Origin: Planctomycetota bacterium
GTDB taxonomy: Bacteria > Planctomycetota > Planctomycetia > Planctomycetales > Planctomycetaceae
DNA: 64,000 nucleotides
NCBI GenBank assembly: GCA_018242525.1
Contig: JAFEBS010000024.1
Location: 1-64,000, forward strand
Reading direction: 5' to 3'
Of this stretch, positions 27,306-36,515 are shown one piece after another. The first letter of the stretch is position 1; each line of letters starts with the position of its first letter. The notes under the pieces were generated by a model. That model worked only from the letters and a program-made list of their open reading frames with translations, was not told the origin of the DNA and did not search any database. The translations under genes were made by a program, and so were the position numbers.

Positions 27306-28013
27306 ATGCATGCCGCCCGCCTGATTGATCTCACCAAATTCTATTTCCTCGGCGACAACATCGTGCGCGCGCTGCGCGGCGTGTCCGCCGATTTCCCGAT
27401 GGGCGATTTCGTGGCCATCATGGGGTCCTCGGGCAGCGGTAAAAGTACGCTCCTGAACCTGCTGGGTGCCCTCGATCGTCCCACCGGCGGCCAGTACATT
27501 CTGGCGGGTTACGACGTTGGCACGTTGAATGACGATGACCTGTCCGAAATCAGGAATCGGCTGATTGGTTTCATCTTTCAGTCGTACAACCTGATCCCAC
27601 AGTACACGGTGCTGGAAAACATCCAGGTTCCATTGCACTACCGCAGCAACCGCCGGACTATTGGATCGACGGAAATCAATCGTTGCCTGGATCTGGCGGA
27701 GCGGGTCGGATTGGCAGAACGACTGGATCACCGGCCGTTTCAGTTATCCGGCGGTCAACAGCAACGCGTGGCGATCGCCCGGGCGCTGGTCAACGACCCC
27801 GAAATCATCCTGGCCGACGAACCGACCGGGAACCTGGATTCGGTCACGGAAAAGGAAATCATGGACCTGCTGACCGCGCTCAACCGCGAGGGGCGGACCA
27901 TCATTCTGGTGACGCACGAAACGAGCGTCGCCCGCCGTGCCCGACACCAGATCGTCATGAAGGACGGACTGATCCACAGTGAAGGAATGCTGATCACGGA
28001 CGGCGAGAAATAG
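27306..28013 (+). CDS. ABC transporter ATP-binding protein (MacB/LolD type)
   Basis: Cytoplasmic ATPase of 235 aa driving the exporter. Walker A is GSSGSGKST at about residues 40-48, the Q-loop is [19 protein letters not shown], the signature is [15 protein letters not shown], Walker B is [13 protein letters not shown], and the switch His is LVTHE. It resembles the ATPase half of MacB or LolD. ATG 27306 is chosen over TTG 27291; the Shine-Dalgarno is weak. It lies 54 bases after the adaptor gene and 55 before the permease gene on the same strand. In E. coli MacB the ATPase and permease are one polypeptide, whereas here they are separate. Confidence 0.95.
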   Translation: MHAARLIDLTKFYFLGDNIVRALRGVSADFPMGDFVAIMGSSGSGKSTLLNLLGALDRPTGGQYILAGYDVGTLNDDDLSEIRNRLIGFIFQSYNLIPQYTVLENIQVPLHYRSNRRTIGSTEINRCLDLAERVGLAERLDHRPFQLSGGQQQRVAIARALVNDPEIILADEPTGNLDSVTEKEIMDLLTALNREGRTIILVTHETSVARRARHQIVMKDGLIHSEGMLITDGEK

Positions 28014-28068
28014 ACACCACGATTCACAACCGCTTCGATCACCCGCACGATTCGACCAGACTGCCATC

Positions 28069-29430
28069 ATGCCTTTTGCCAACACCCTACGAACTGTCAG
28101 GCTGGCGCTGAAAAGCCTGCTGCTGCACAAGCTGAGATCCGGCTTGACGATGCTGGGAATCGTGTTCGGCGTGTTTTCGGTCATCGCCATGCTGGCCATC
28201 GGTGAGGGTGCCAGCGCACAAGCCCAGGCTCAAGTGCTGGCCCTGGGAGCCACGAACATCATCGTGCTGACCGTGAAGCCTCCCCCCGACTCCCAGCAGA
28301 ATTCCAGCGGGGGTGGGAGGCGCGGCTTCGTCGTGCCCCAATACGGCTTGCTGCGGTCGGACTACGATCTGCTCACTTCGACACTGCCCACAATCTCGGG
28401 CGCGGTCCGCATGCGGGAACTGGTCAGTGAAGTCCGCTACCTGCAACGAACGCTGAATTGTCGACTGGTCGGTACGACAACCGAGTATGCCGAGATGAAC
28501 CACCTGCAATTGCTGCGCGGCCGGTTCCTGTCTGACCAGGACGAAGCCGACATGGCCAACGTCTGCGTGATCGGGGCCGAAACCGCGTCGACTCTGTTCC
28601 CGCTCGAAGATCCGCTGGGGCAGATCATTCAAGTCAGAACTCATCGCTATACGATCATCGGTGTGATGCGTTCGCGAACCGCTTCGGCCGCCATCGGAGG
28701 GAGCCTTTCCGGACAGGATTTCAACAAGGATGTTTACATCCCGCTCAGTACGTTCCGCGTCCGGGTGGGCGACATTGTCTTTACCCGCCTGAGCGGAACG
28801 TTTAGCGCCGAACAGGTGGAATTGAGCCAGATCACGCTCAAGGTTCGCGACATGAAGGATGTTGTCGCGACGTCCGAGGTCGTCAAGGAGTCCTTGAGCC
28901 GCACGCACGGCGCAAAGTCGGACTTTGATGTGATCGTCCCCCTGGAATTGCTGCGACAGGCTGACCAGATCCGGCATATTTTCAACATCGTCCTGGGTTC
29001 GATTGCCGCGATCAGTCTGGTCGTCGGCGGGATCGGCATTATGAACATCATGCTCGCCACCGTCACCGAGCGCACCCGGGAAATCGGGATCCGCCGGGCT
29101 TTGGGGGCTCGCCAGCGGGATATCATCCACCAGTTCCTGACCGAAACAATCGTGCTGGCGGGATCGGGCGGATTGATTGGGATTCTGCTGGGATTGTCGA
29201 CACCCCTCGCCTTTCAGGGGCTGAAAGTCATCGTTCAGAACTTTGTGCTGGAACAGGAATCCGGCAATTCGCAAATGAGCAAGATGTTCACCGAAATGGA
29301 ACCACGGATCGCGTGGTGGAGCCTGCCCGTCGCCTTCGGGATCTCGGTCGGCATCGGCGTGATCTTCGGCCTGTATCCGGCACGTTCCGCGGCCAAGATG
29401 GATCCGATCGAGGCGCTGCGGCACGAGTAG
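28069..29430 (+). CDS. MacB-like ABC transporter permease
   Basis: Membrane protein of 453 aa. One N-terminal helix ([26 protein letters not shown]) is followed by a periplasmic MacB_PCD domain, then three C-terminal helices in the FtsX domain ([57 protein letters not shown]). The conserved [14 protein letters not shown] coupling loop and the end [17 protein letters not shown] are typical of the MacB/LolC family. Last gene of the MarR-TolC-MacA-ATPase-permease operon. MacB-type systems move periplasmic substrates such as peptides, siderophores or macrolides out through TolC; the substrate here is unknown. Confidence 0.95.
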   Translation: MPFANTLRTVRLALKSLLLHKLRSGLTMLGIVFGVFSVIAMLAIGEGASAQAQAQVLALGATNIIVLTVKPPPDSQQNSSGGGRRGFVVPQYGLLRSDYDLLTSTLPTISGAVRMRELVSEVRYLQRTLNCRLVGTTTEYAEMNHLQLLRGRFLSDQDEADMANVCVIGAETASTLFPLEDPLGQIIQVRTHRYTIIGVMRSRTASAAIGGSLSGQDFNKDVYIPLSTFRVRVGDIVFTRLSGTFSAEQVELSQITLKVRDMKDVVATSEVVKESLSRTHGAKSDFDVIVPLELLRQADQIRHIFNIVLGSIAAISLVVGGIGIMNIMLATVTERTREIGIRRALGARQRDIIHQFLTETIVLAGSGGLIGILLGLSTPLAFQGLKVIVQNFVLEQESGNSQMSKMFTEMEPRIAWWSLPVAFGISVGIGVIFGLYPARSAAKMDPIEALRHE

Positions 29431-29444
29431 GCTGGCAGATGATT

Positions 29445-29585
29445 CACCACGGAGTCACGGAGAACACTGAGGTGAAGAAGGGCATTTGGGGGGATGGTGG
29501 TTTGGTCGACTCAGTAATCTTGAGCGCGACGTATCACTGTGGAGACGATTGACACGACCAGGTCTTCACCGTGTCCTCCGTGGTG
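29445..29585. repeat. Inverted CACCACGGAG arms in an intergenic region
   Basis: CACCACGGAG at 29445-29454 and its inverse CTCCGTGGTG at 29576-29585 bracket the space after the permease gene. Similar but diverged words occur at 35985-36020 and 57180-57420, so this looks like a decayed dispersed intergenic repeat. Confidence 0.5.
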
Positions 29586-29632
29586 CAAATCTTTTCTCCG
29601 AGAGAGTGTCATACGGATACCGCCGCAGACCG

Positions 29633-30694
29633 TCAGGTCCGTTTCCGGCCCTGTTCCTTCAGGCAGTCTGGATCGGCTGGAACCGGATCACCAACCTGAT
29701 TGACCGGGTGCGTGAAGAGATACTTCCACACGGGCTCATGAATGTATTTGCCCGAGGCATCCTTGATCGCGGCACCTCCGGGAGCCGACGCCGAGTGCGC
29801 TCGCTTTTCGTCCTTTTTGACATCGGCGTCCGTGATCAGACGGCGCGAGTTGCCATAGGGGGGGATCACCTGATCGACATTCACGACCGGGCCAAACTTG
29901 TTCAGCCCCAGCAATTCCCACGAACGGCAGTAGTGATCTGCCGTCCATCCCCCATCCAGAACGTGCGTGAAGCCGAAGAACCGGTTGGCGGGTGTGGCCG
30001 ATGGCAGTGTGTACCAGGTCTCCAGTTGGTCGCGCGGGCCTGACAACATGACGACCCGATCGACCTGCTGATGAATGGCGAACCGCGCGGCCGTCGTGGA
30101 ACCGTGCGAGATTCCAGCCATCGTCACATGATCCCAACGCAACCCCTTTTTGTCTGCCGTCAGGAACTGGTCCCAATTCCCCTGAGGATTCTCCCTCGCC
30201 AGCCATTTCACGAACTGGAAGGAGCGCTCCATCATGCCATCCGGCTTGGGAATGTCGATCGCATCACTGAAATCCTCGCCGGTCGCCGCTTCCAGTCGAA
30301 TGCGGCCCAGGTACTTGTCGTCCGGCGGGGGTTCCTTGTTCAGCTTGCCAAACCAACCGTTCGCATAATGAACCTGGATCGCATGCATCCCATAACCGGT
30401 GACGCGATCAAACAGTTGTCCATTGTGTCCCATCAGCCAGATCACCAGCTTCCCTCGCGGCGCGACTCGGGTGTCCACCGAAGCATGCTGCAGATCGGCC
30501 GGTTTGCCCCCTTTCTCGAAGACAAAATCGATCTCGGGATGAGGACGAGTCCGCTTGTCGATCTGGCTGGCTCGCGCGGACAGGTCGTATCGTTTCGGGG
30601 CCGGATCCCGATAGGCATTGGGTTCATCGGCCCGAACGACAACGATCGGCATCATCAGTAACGCTGCGACGAGCAGTTGAAAATGATTGGGCAT
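29633..30694 (-). CDS. Secreted alpha/beta hydrolase-like protein (BPSS1187-like)
   Basis: Exported protein of 353 aa; the signal peptide ends near VVVRADEP. The hydrolase fold is shown by KLVIWLMGHNGQLFDRVTGY (strand and oxyanion region), the nucleophile elbow AGISHGSTTAARF (Ser in GISHG) and a later HVLDGGWTADHY segment. It resembles proteins annotated as alpha/beta hydrolase BPSS1187-like; no substrate is known. The start ATG 30694 lies 12 bases after the upstream gene's stop on the same strand, so it is probably in an operon with the PhoPQ-related protein, also a secreted hydrolase. Confidence 0.72.
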   Translation of the reverse strand: MPNHFQLLVAALLMMPIVVVRADEPNAYRDPAPKRYDLSARASQIDKRTRPHPEIDFVFEKGGKPADLQHASVDTRVAPRGKLVIWLMGHNGQLFDRVTGYGMHAIQVHYANGWFGKLNKEPPPDDKYLGRIRLEAATGEDFSDAIDIPKPDGMMERSFQFVKWLARENPQGNWDQFLTADKKGLRWDHVTMAGISHGSTTAARFAIHQQVDRVVMLSGPRDQLETWYTLPSATPANRFFGFTHVLDGGWTADHYCRSWELLGLNKFGPVVNVDQVIPPYGNSRRLITDADVKKDEKRAHSASAPGGAAIKDASGKYIHEPVWKYLFTHPVNQVGDPVPADPDCLKEQGRKRT

Positions 30695-30706
30695 TTGGTT
30701 TCCAAG

Positions 30707-32020
30707 TTATTCACGGCGTAACTGGGTCGACAGCGAATAGTTCAGATTGTCGAACGTGAACTCCAACTCGCCGAACAAGGCGGCGTGTTTGCCCACTGGT
30801 GCGGGAATCTCGCCGACGTAGCGATCATCGACGGCTTTCAGTGGCTCTGACTTCCATTCCGATTCGCGAAAATCCTTCGATTCCGACTCGGCCGTCCACA
30901 GCTTCACGGCCATGGGACGGACCTTGGAATGGATTGTCAGTCGCAGGTGCCCGTTGTCTGTGTCGTGTTTCCATTCAATGACGGGAAATGGCTTGCCGGC
31001 GGCGACATGCTGCGTGAAGGCGGATAAAGTCGCCAGGGCACCCTCGCGGCCACCCTTCAGATTATGTCCGGCATTGGGAACGTATCGAATGTACTTGGTG
31101 CCGACCAGGTCGTCCCAATAGTTGTTCAGGGCATCGACCGTCCAATAGCGATCATTGGTTCCGTTGATGATCAGCTTGGGCAGTGTCAACTGATGACGAT
31201 ACGTGTACGGATCAACCCAGCGCCACAGGGGCTCGATTTCTGCGTCGTCCTTCAGACGCTTGATCAGGCCCTTTCGTTCGTAGTCGTCAATCTGTTCGCT
31301 GTACTTTCCCCACGTTTCAACCTGGTAGTCCATCTGCCTGGGCATGTTCAGCGTATCGATCACGATCGGTGCAATCCCCTGGACTCGTCCATCGACGGCG
31401 CCCGTCAACCAGGTCGTCCAGCCGCGCTTGGAAGCACCGGAAACGACGAATCCCTTGACGTCCGTTTTCCATTCCTGCTTGCCCAACTGTTCGATGCAGT
31501 CCATCGCCCGAACGGCGCTTTTGACCATCGGGAACAGCAACGGCCAACGATCATCCTTGGTTGCCAGGTGGAACAGGAAGGTGTCGGTGATCAAATCATC
31601 CTCGAACCGTCCCCCCAGCAGCGGTTGATTCGGAACCTGGAACAGGATTGCCACGCGTGTTCCCGAGAGAGCGGCCAGAGTTGCCCCCAGCACCCGGTCA
31701 TCGGCCTTGGGCTTCCCCTTGTTGCTTCCTCCACCAATGTACATCAGGACATGGTCGGGATGCGTCAACCGGGCCGGCTGAAAGACCAGCAGGTCATGCT
31801 TCCAGGTGATGTCCTGCCAGATTTGTGAGGTCAGGTCGACTTCATACGTGATGGCCCCGCCTGCGTCCTGCTTGTCGATCAGTTTCCACCCAAAGCCGCC
31901 ATCGTTGCGGCTGACAAAGTCATGCAGTGCCCGAGGGACTTCGACAGCCTGCTGTTGCGCCTGCGCGACCGCGGCGGCCAGGCAAATCAGGCCGCAAAGC
32001 ACAGAAGTGAGAAATCGCAT
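30707..32020 (-). CDS. PhoPQ-activated pathogenicity-related (PqaA-like) secreted hydrolase
   Basis: Exported alpha/beta hydrolase-type protein of 437 aa in the PhoPQ_related family (Salmonella PqaA). Signal peptide runs to AVAQAQQ. Motifs: DLTSQIWQDITWKHDLLVFQ, MYIGGGSNKG, the elbow FVVSGASKRGWTTWLTGA (Ser in GASKRG), IVIDTLNM, LIINGTNDRYW and VPNAGHNL (acid and His of the triad). The longer frame to 32206 reads through a palindromic repeat and is rejected; ATG 32020 directly gives the signal peptide and is preceded by GGAG. In planctomycetes these are common and of unknown substrate; PhoPQ control is a property of the Salmonella member and is not implied here. Confidence 0.9.
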   Translation of the reverse strand: MRFLTSVLCGLICLAAAVAQAQQQAVEVPRALHDFVSRNDGGFGWKLIDKQDAGGAITYEVDLTSQIWQDITWKHDLLVFQPARLTHPDHVLMYIGGGSNKGKPKADDRVLGATLAALSGTRVAILFQVPNQPLLGGRFEDDLITDTFLFHLATKDDRWPLLFPMVKSAVRAMDCIEQLGKQEWKTDVKGFVVSGASKRGWTTWLTGAVDGRVQGIAPIVIDTLNMPRQMDYQVETWGKYSEQIDDYERKGLIKRLKDDAEIEPLWRWVDPYTYRHQLTLPKLIINGTNDRYWTVDALNNYWDDLVGTKYIRYVPNAGHNLKGGREGALATLSAFTQHVAAGKPFPVIEWKHDTDNGHLRLTIHSKVRPMAVKLWTAESESKDFRESEWKSEPLKAVDDRYVGEIPAPVGKHAALFGELEFTFDNLNYSLSTQLRRE

Positions 32021-32169
32021 GACATTCACTCTCCGAGGCGAGGGGGAATTGGGGACGATTCGTGTCGTCGGGGATTCTAAGCGTATGCAGCATGACTTTG
32101 TAGCGTGCGTGTCTGCGCCGTCTTCGATTGAGCGCGAGTGGCAGTACCTGGCAGTACCTGAACTGGATC

Positions 32170-32206
32170 GTGAGCCGCACGTCGCTAGCCGCGGGTGCAT
32201 TCTCAC
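32170..32206. repeat. Truncated half copy of the palindromic element
   Basis: One 27-nt arm plus the first ten loop bases (GCATTCTCAC), in the same orientation as the full copy at 36383-36485 and differing from it at one arm position (T for G). It ends seven bases before the full copy at 32214, so a copy was cut and another lies beside it. Confidence 0.8.
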
Positions 32207-32213
32207 TTAGTTT

Positions 32214-32290
32214 GTAAGCCGCAAGGCGCTAGCCGCGGGTTCTTCGGGTACGAGTGAGAATGCACCCGCGGCTAGCGCCTTGCGGCTTAC
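32214..32290. repeat. Palindromic element, copy A (27-bp perfect arms)
   Basis: Arms 32214-32240 and 32264-32290 are perfect inverse copies of 27 bases (beginning GTAAGCCGCAAGGCGCTAGC) around a 23-nt loop. The loop is the exact reverse complement of the loop of copy B at 36423-36445, so the two elements are the same unit in opposite orientation. Confidence 0.92.
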
Positions 32291-32376
32291 AATGCAACCC
32301 AAACCGTCAGCGAGGCATCGCGTTAATCCCGCGCTCCCTCGCTCACGCTTCGAGTGACATGGCTAAAGTAATTACC

Positions 32377-34131
32377 TCAGCGGACCAGCGACGGAGCTGG
32401 GCGAGGTTTCAATTCGAGTTCCGAATGCCGGGCGATGAACTTCAACATGGCCTGAACGGTCACATCCCCGGCACCCAGCATCGGTTGAAAGATGATCGTC
32501 AGGTGGTTTCGATCGGCGATCTCCCGACAGTCGGCCTCCACATGGTGACTCCTCAGGGCATCCCTCAATTCCGCGGACCGTTCCGCACAACGCGGAATAT
32601 CGCTTTCGGCATACAGGATCAGGAACGGTGGTTCGTCGCCCGAAACATGCGAAATCGGCGAGGCGTTTTCGGCGGCGGCTTGTCCCTTGCCGATGACCAG
32701 GTCCGAATATCCCACGGGAAACCTGTAAACCCCGCTGATCGGGATCGCCCCGCGGATGTCTTTCAATGACAGGCCATACGGCTTCAGATACGAGGCGTCG
32801 GTCGACAACAACGCGGCCAGGTGTCCGCCGGCGGATTGGCCCGACACGAAGATACGATCCACTCGACCACCGTATTCGGCAATGTGCTGGTGGGTCCAGG
32901 CAAACGCCCGTGCGGCATCCTGCACATGCGCGGGATGCTGAACTCCAGGCGACAACCGGTAACTGATGACCACCGTACCGATGCCATTGCGAGCGAACAC
33001 TTTTCCGATCAGCACATACAGCTTGCGATCACCGGTGGTCCAACCGCCGCCGTGAATGAAGAACAGGACAGGAAAGTTCCTGGCCCCTCTGGGGATAAAC
33101 AAATCCAGCTTGTGCTTGCGGGGATGGGCATCGATTCCTTCGTAATAGGGGATGTTCAGGAACGATTCAACTTCGTAGTTCCCGCCAAACACAGGCTTGG
33201 GTGCGTCGGTCGCCGCGTGACCTTGTCCACCTGGCCTGGCCGGTTTGTACCGCAAGACGGCAGTGATGGGAAAATGGTCGGATGGCGTTCGTCCTTCGCG
33301 GGACGTTCGATCGATGGTCGCCGATCGAATCTGCCAGTCACGCGACACACCAATCCAGTCGATCCGGGCCCCATTCGTCGCGTTGGCGTTGAATCCACTG
33401 AATGTTCCTTCATTTGGCTTCTTGTCGGGGTTGTTGGTCCGATAGCTGTCGACTACGGACGATGGTTGATCGTCGACGGTGGCAAACAACGCCTCATAGG
33501 GCGGACTCGCTTGATCCGTATTGAAGTCGCCCGTGAGGACGACCCGGGCGTTGCCGGCGAGACGGGCGATCTGACGACGCAGCAGTTTGGCCGATTCCAG
33601 CCGTGCTTTCGGCCCCTGATGATCAAAATGAGTATTCAAAAAAACGATTGGTGGCGCATCGGCCTGCCGGCGATCTTTCAAGCGGACCCAAGTGACCATT
33701 CGCGGCAGCGAACTGTCCCAGCTTTTGCTGCCGATGACATCCGGCGTTTCGCTCAACCAGAAATGGCCGCCATCGAGTCTTTCGAACCGGTCCCGCTTGT
33801 AGAACAGAGCCATCATTTCACCCCGTTCGCGACCGTCATCACGGCCGACTCCCAAGGTTTCATAGTCCACAAGCTTTTTGGCGAGGTAGTCACGCTGAAA
33901 CCCGAGAGTCTCCTGAGTCCCCAGCAGATCGGGATCAAACGCCTGGATGGTTTCCACCAGGAAATCCCGGCGTCGATCCCAGTGATTCTCGCCGTCGTTG
34001 GCGGTGCCATACCGAATGTTGAAGCTCATGACCCGAACATCCGCGGGGGCGGCAACGGATGTCGTGTCCGGCAGGCACATGATGACAAGCCCCAGCATCA
34101 GCGCTCCAAAACAGTCGCGGAGGGCAGGCAT
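32377..34131 (-). CDS. Secreted fusion: endonuclease/exonuclease/phosphatase domain + esterase/lipase domain
   Basis: Exported protein of 584 aa built from two enzymes. After a signal peptide (to TTSVAAPADV), residues ~33-295 form an endonuclease/exonuclease/phosphatase fold: VRVMSFNIRYG, DLLGTQET, FLNTHFDHQG, VLTGDFNTD and the C-terminal SDHFPI. Residues ~330-575 form an alpha/beta hydrolase of the BD-FAE/esterase type: FFIHGGGW (oxyanion hole, ~358-362), FVSGQSAGGHLAALLS (nucleophile Ser ~431), LYAESDIP and ADRNHLTI (acid and His). No stop or shift separates the halves. The phosphatase half may act on phosphodiesters or phosphorylated sugars and the esterase half on acyl groups; substrates are inference. 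It lies between the PqaA-like gene and the sulfatase gene, all exported hydrolases. Confidence 0.88.
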   Translation of the reverse strand: MPALRDCFGALMLGLVIMCLPDTTSVAAPADVRVMSFNIRYGTANDGENHWDRRRDFLVETIQAFDPDLLGTQETLGFQRDYLAKKLVDYETLGVGRDDGRERGEMMALFYKRDRFERLDGGHFWLSETPDVIGSKSWDSSLPRMVTWVRLKDRRQADAPPIVFLNTHFDHQGPKARLESAKLLRRQIARLAGNARVVLTGDFNTDQASPPYEALFATVDDQPSSVVDSYRTNNPDKKPNEGTFSGFNANATNGARIDWIGVSRDWQIRSATIDRTSREGRTPSDHFPITAVLRYKPARPGGQGHAATDAPKPVFGGNYEVESFLNIPYYEGIDAHPRKHKLDLFIPRGARNFPVLFFIHGGGWTTGDRKLYVLIGKVFARNGIGTVVISYRLSPGVQHPAHVQDAARAFAWTHQHIAEYGGRVDRIFVSGQSAGGHLAALLSTDASYLKPYGLSLKDIRGAIPISGVYRFPVGYSDLVIGKGQAAAENASPISHVSGDEPPFLILYAESDIPRCAERSAELRDALRSHHVEADCREIADRNHLTIIFQPMLGAGDVTVQAMLKFIARHSELELKPRPAPSLVR

Positions 34132-34250
34132 GGAAAGTTCAACCTTTTATCGCGTCGCAAACCAGGAACCAGAGTCGTGATCGTACGAGGTCCAGGTCGT
34201 CAGAACAACGTCGTCTGTTGCCGGCGCCGAACGGAGCCATCTCTATCGGG

Positions 34251-35813
34251 CTACTTCTGCACTGGCTTCGGCTCACCTTCAAACGGTCGATTGCCATACG
34301 CCTTCCGCGGAGGTTCACCCGTCTCCTGGACTTCACGCCGCAACCGATCGACTTCGGCATGCAATTCTTTGACCGTCTGCGCGTAGGCAGGATCTTTGTA
34401 GAAACTCTTCACTTCCAGCGGATCAGCCTGACGATCGAGCAGTTCCCAGTCATCCACGTCCGGTTTGTAGTAATGGACCAGCTTGTACCGATCCGTGATC
34501 ACGCCGTAGTGCGGGCGGACACGATGTGGTACCGGGAATTCGTAGTAGTGATAATACAGGCTCTTCCGCCAGTCGGCCGGGGTTTCTCCCTTGCAGAGCG
34601 GAACCAGGCTGTGTCCCTGCATGTCGGCGGGAATCCTGACGCCTGCGATGTCCAGGAATGTCTCGCCGAAATCGAGCAGCGAGACGATCTGCTGATTGAC
34701 GCTGCCAGGTCTGGTGACCCCCGGCCAGCGAATCATCAGCGGTGTTTTCAGGGATTCCTCGAAGATCCACCGTTTGTCAAACCAGCCATGTTCCCCGAGG
34801 TAGAACCCCTGGTCGGACGAGCAGACGATGACCGTGTTTTCGGACAGCCCCTCCTGGTCCAGGAACTGCAGCATCCGCCCGATGTTTTCGTCGACGGCTT
34901 TGACACAGGCCAGGTAGTCGTGCATGTACCGGTTGTAGCGCCAGCGGACCAGATCCTTTCCCGTGGGATTCGCTTTACGGAACGCTTCGTTTCGAGGCTC
35001 GTAATAGGCATTCCATTCCTTCAGTTGTTCTTCGGTCATGTTCGGGGCCGGTTTGAACTTCGCATCCAGGTCTGTGAACGTACGATCCAGTCCCATGTCG
35101 TGGTCGCTGACCGCCTTGCTTCGACCGGCATAATCATCGAATAGAGTTTCGGGCTCGGGATACTTTCGATCGTGGTCCCATCCCAGGTGACGCAGCGCCG
35201 GGGACCATTCACGATGAGGGGCCTTATGCTGAGTCATCAGCATGAACGGTTTCGATTTGTCGCGGTTCTTCAGCCAGTCAATCGACAGGTCGGTGATGAT
35301 GTCGGTCGTGTATCCCGAGTGCTTGACCTGCTTGCCCATCCGGTTCATCGGCGGGTTGTAGTAAATCCCCTGCCCGGGCAGGATGTGCCAGTGATCGAAC
35401 CCGGTCGGCTCACTTCCCAGATGCCATTTGCCGATGATCGCCGTCGCATATCCATTCGCCTGCAGCAGCTTGGGAAACGTTTGCTGGCTCCCGTCAAACT
35501 GGCAATTCGTATTATTGTAGAAGCCGTTCAGATGCGAATACTTTCCCGTCAGGATCGTGGCCCGGCTGGGACCGCAGATGGAATTGGTGACCAGGCAGCG
35601 ATTAAACAGCATCCCCTCCTTCGCCAGCCGATCCATGTTGGGCGTTTCGAGCAGTTTCCGCGTGTCGCCATAGGCGCTGATCGCCTGGCAGGTCAGGTCG
35701 TCGGAAAACAGGAACAGGATATTCGGCCGTGTCGGTTCCGCAGCACCCGCCACTGTCAGCAAGGTCGAAATGAAACTGAGAATCCCCAGCAACATGACAC
35801 GTGGCATCGACAT
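34251..35813 (-). CDS. Formylglycine-dependent sulfatase
   Basis: Exported sulfatase of 520 aa. Signal peptide ends near AGAAEPTRP. Metal-binding Asp pair lies in FLFSDDL (residues 38-39). The maturation motif [17 protein letters not shown] has Cys80, which would be converted to formylglycine by an external enzyme. Further family motifs: [42 protein letters not shown]. The pattern resembles S1-family sulfatases that act on carbohydrate sulfates such as mucin- or glycosaminoglycan-type glycans, but the linkage cannot be predicted. Planctomycetes carry many such genes. ATG 35813 is preceded by AGGAGA. Confidence 0.95.
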   Translation of the reverse strand: MSMPRVMLLGILSFISTLLTVAGAAEPTRPNILFLFSDDLTCQAISAYGDTRKLLETPNMDRLAKEGMLFNRCLVTNSICGPSRATILTGKYSHLNGFYNNTNCQFDGSQQTFPKLLQANGYATAIIGKWHLGSEPTGFDHWHILPGQGIYYNPPMNRMGKQVKHSGYTTDIITDLSIDWLKNRDKSKPFMLMTQHKAPHREWSPALRHLGWDHDRKYPEPETLFDDYAGRSKAVSDHDMGLDRTFTDLDAKFKPAPNMTEEQLKEWNAYYEPRNEAFRKANPTGKDLVRWRYNRYMHDYLACVKAVDENIGRMLQFLDQEGLSENTVIVCSSDQGFYLGEHGWFDKRWIFEESLKTPLMIRWPGVTRPGSVNQQIVSLLDFGETFLDIAGVRIPADMQGHSLVPLCKGETPADWRKSLYYHYYEFPVPHRVRPHYGVITDRYKLVHYYKPDVDDWELLDRQADPLEVKSFYKDPAYAQTVKELHAEVDRLRREVQETGEPPRKAYGNRPFEGEPKPVQK

Positions 35814-36119
35814 GGTGAGTTTCTCCTGAATGTTGATGGTTCAGCGGTGGATAACATCATCAGCGGGCTGACAGTGAAGCATGACGATTGCAGATCGTAC
35901 CCGACGCTGCCAGCGTTGGTGAACCGTGACTCGAAAAAAGCAGGCGACAGCCGTATCGAAGTTGTCCATTTATCGGAGAAGAACTTTGCACTACGGAGTC
36001 ATGGAGGACACTGAGACATTCTGTTTGAAATTCATGGCGACTGAAGTTAGCATTTTTGTATGCGGGGATCCCGAATCCATTTGTGTCTCAAGGCACGTCG
36101 TAGAACCGGAAAGTCACCG
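35814..36119. other. Intergenic region with repeat fragments
   Basis: About 306 bases, no gene seen. They contain a half copy of the 8234-8306 palindrome at 35893-35918 and a degenerate CACTACGGAGTCATGGAGG-type repeat at about 35985-36020. Open frames here consist of the repeat and are not credible genes. Confidence 0.6.
35893..35918. repeat. Half copy of the CCGACGCTGCCAGCGTCGG palindrome
   Basis: The sequence starting ATCGTACCCGACGCTGCCAG matches the left arm of the palindrome at 8234-8260 with one difference near the end (GTTGG for GTCGG). The right arm is missing. Confidence 0.7.
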
Positions 36120-36329
36120 ATGCTGAATTCAGTACCGTCAAAACATCAACGCCCCTATGCCGTCCTGGGTATCTTTGTCGGAGGACTTGTCGCGGCGCTG
36201 TTGCCGAAGGATCTTCCCGGCGAGTATGACAGTCTGGTACGCGCCGCGATTGTGGGGGTCTCCGCAGGCAGTGCTGCGGCATTGATTCTGTGGTTTCAAG
36301 CTCGAAACTCCACAACCACTTCGAAGTGA
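36120..36329 (+). CDS. Small membrane protein, two predicted helices
   Basis: Protein of 69 aa. Two hydrophobic stretches, AVLGIFVGGLVAALL and AAIVGVSAGSAAALILWF, joined by a short polar loop (PKDLPGEYDSLVR), form a likely helical hairpin in the inner membrane. The C-terminus is short and polar. ATG 36120 is chosen since the longer frame adds a non-hydrophobic stretch derived from repeat sequence. No family recognised; function unknown. Confidence 0.5.
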   Translation: MLNSVPSKHQRPYAVLGIFVGGLVAALLPKDLPGEYDSLVRAAIVGVSAGSAAALILWFQARNSTTTSK

Positions 36330-36382
36330 TTTGTGACAGACACGGGTCTGGTGAGGCTGGCCGGTGCTACCTAGTAGCCCAG

Positions 36383-36485
36383 TGGCACTTACTTTGTGAG
36401 CCGCACGGCGCTAGCCGCGGGTGCATTCTCACTCGTACCCGAAGAACCCGCGGCTAGCGCCGTGCGGCTCACAAAGTAAGTGCCA
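36383..36485. repeat. Palindromic element, copy B (40-bp perfect arms)
   Basis: Arms 36383-36422 and 36446-36485 are perfect inverse copies of 40 bases around a 23-nt loop. The inner 27 bases of each arm match copy A at 32214-32290 except at arm positions 3 and 11, where both arms carry the matching change, so the palindrome stays perfect. It lies between the convergent small-membrane and PDZ genes. Confidence 0.93.
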
Positions 36486-36515
36486 TGGGGTGGTAGCGAG
36501 TGATCGCCTGCCGTC

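Larger units (their letters stand above)
32021..32376. other. Intergenic region with palindromic repeats and a tandem duplication
   Basis: No gene seen in these 356 bases. They hold the upstream region of the PqaA-like gene, a perfect 10-base tandem duplication (GCAGTACCTG at 32141-32160), a half copy of the palindromic element at 32170-32206 and a full copy at 32214-32290. The remainder shows no recognisable structure. Confidence 0.7.

Noticed and set aside
28087..29424. Minus-strand open frame of 445 codons
   Set aside because: Antisense to the MacB-like permease gene; His/Asp/Gln-rich, not protein-like.
32021..32206. N-terminal extension of the PqaA-like gene
   Set aside because: It would be translated from repeat sequence and would hide the signal peptide that begins at 32020.
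32254..34386. Plus-strand open frames opposite the phosphatase-esterase fusion
   Set aside because: They start in the palindromic repeat and run antisense to a gene with clear active-site motifs.
32170..36485. CRISPR array
   Set aside because: The repeated units are palindromes in opposite orientation 4 kb apart, without regular spacers and without cas genes.
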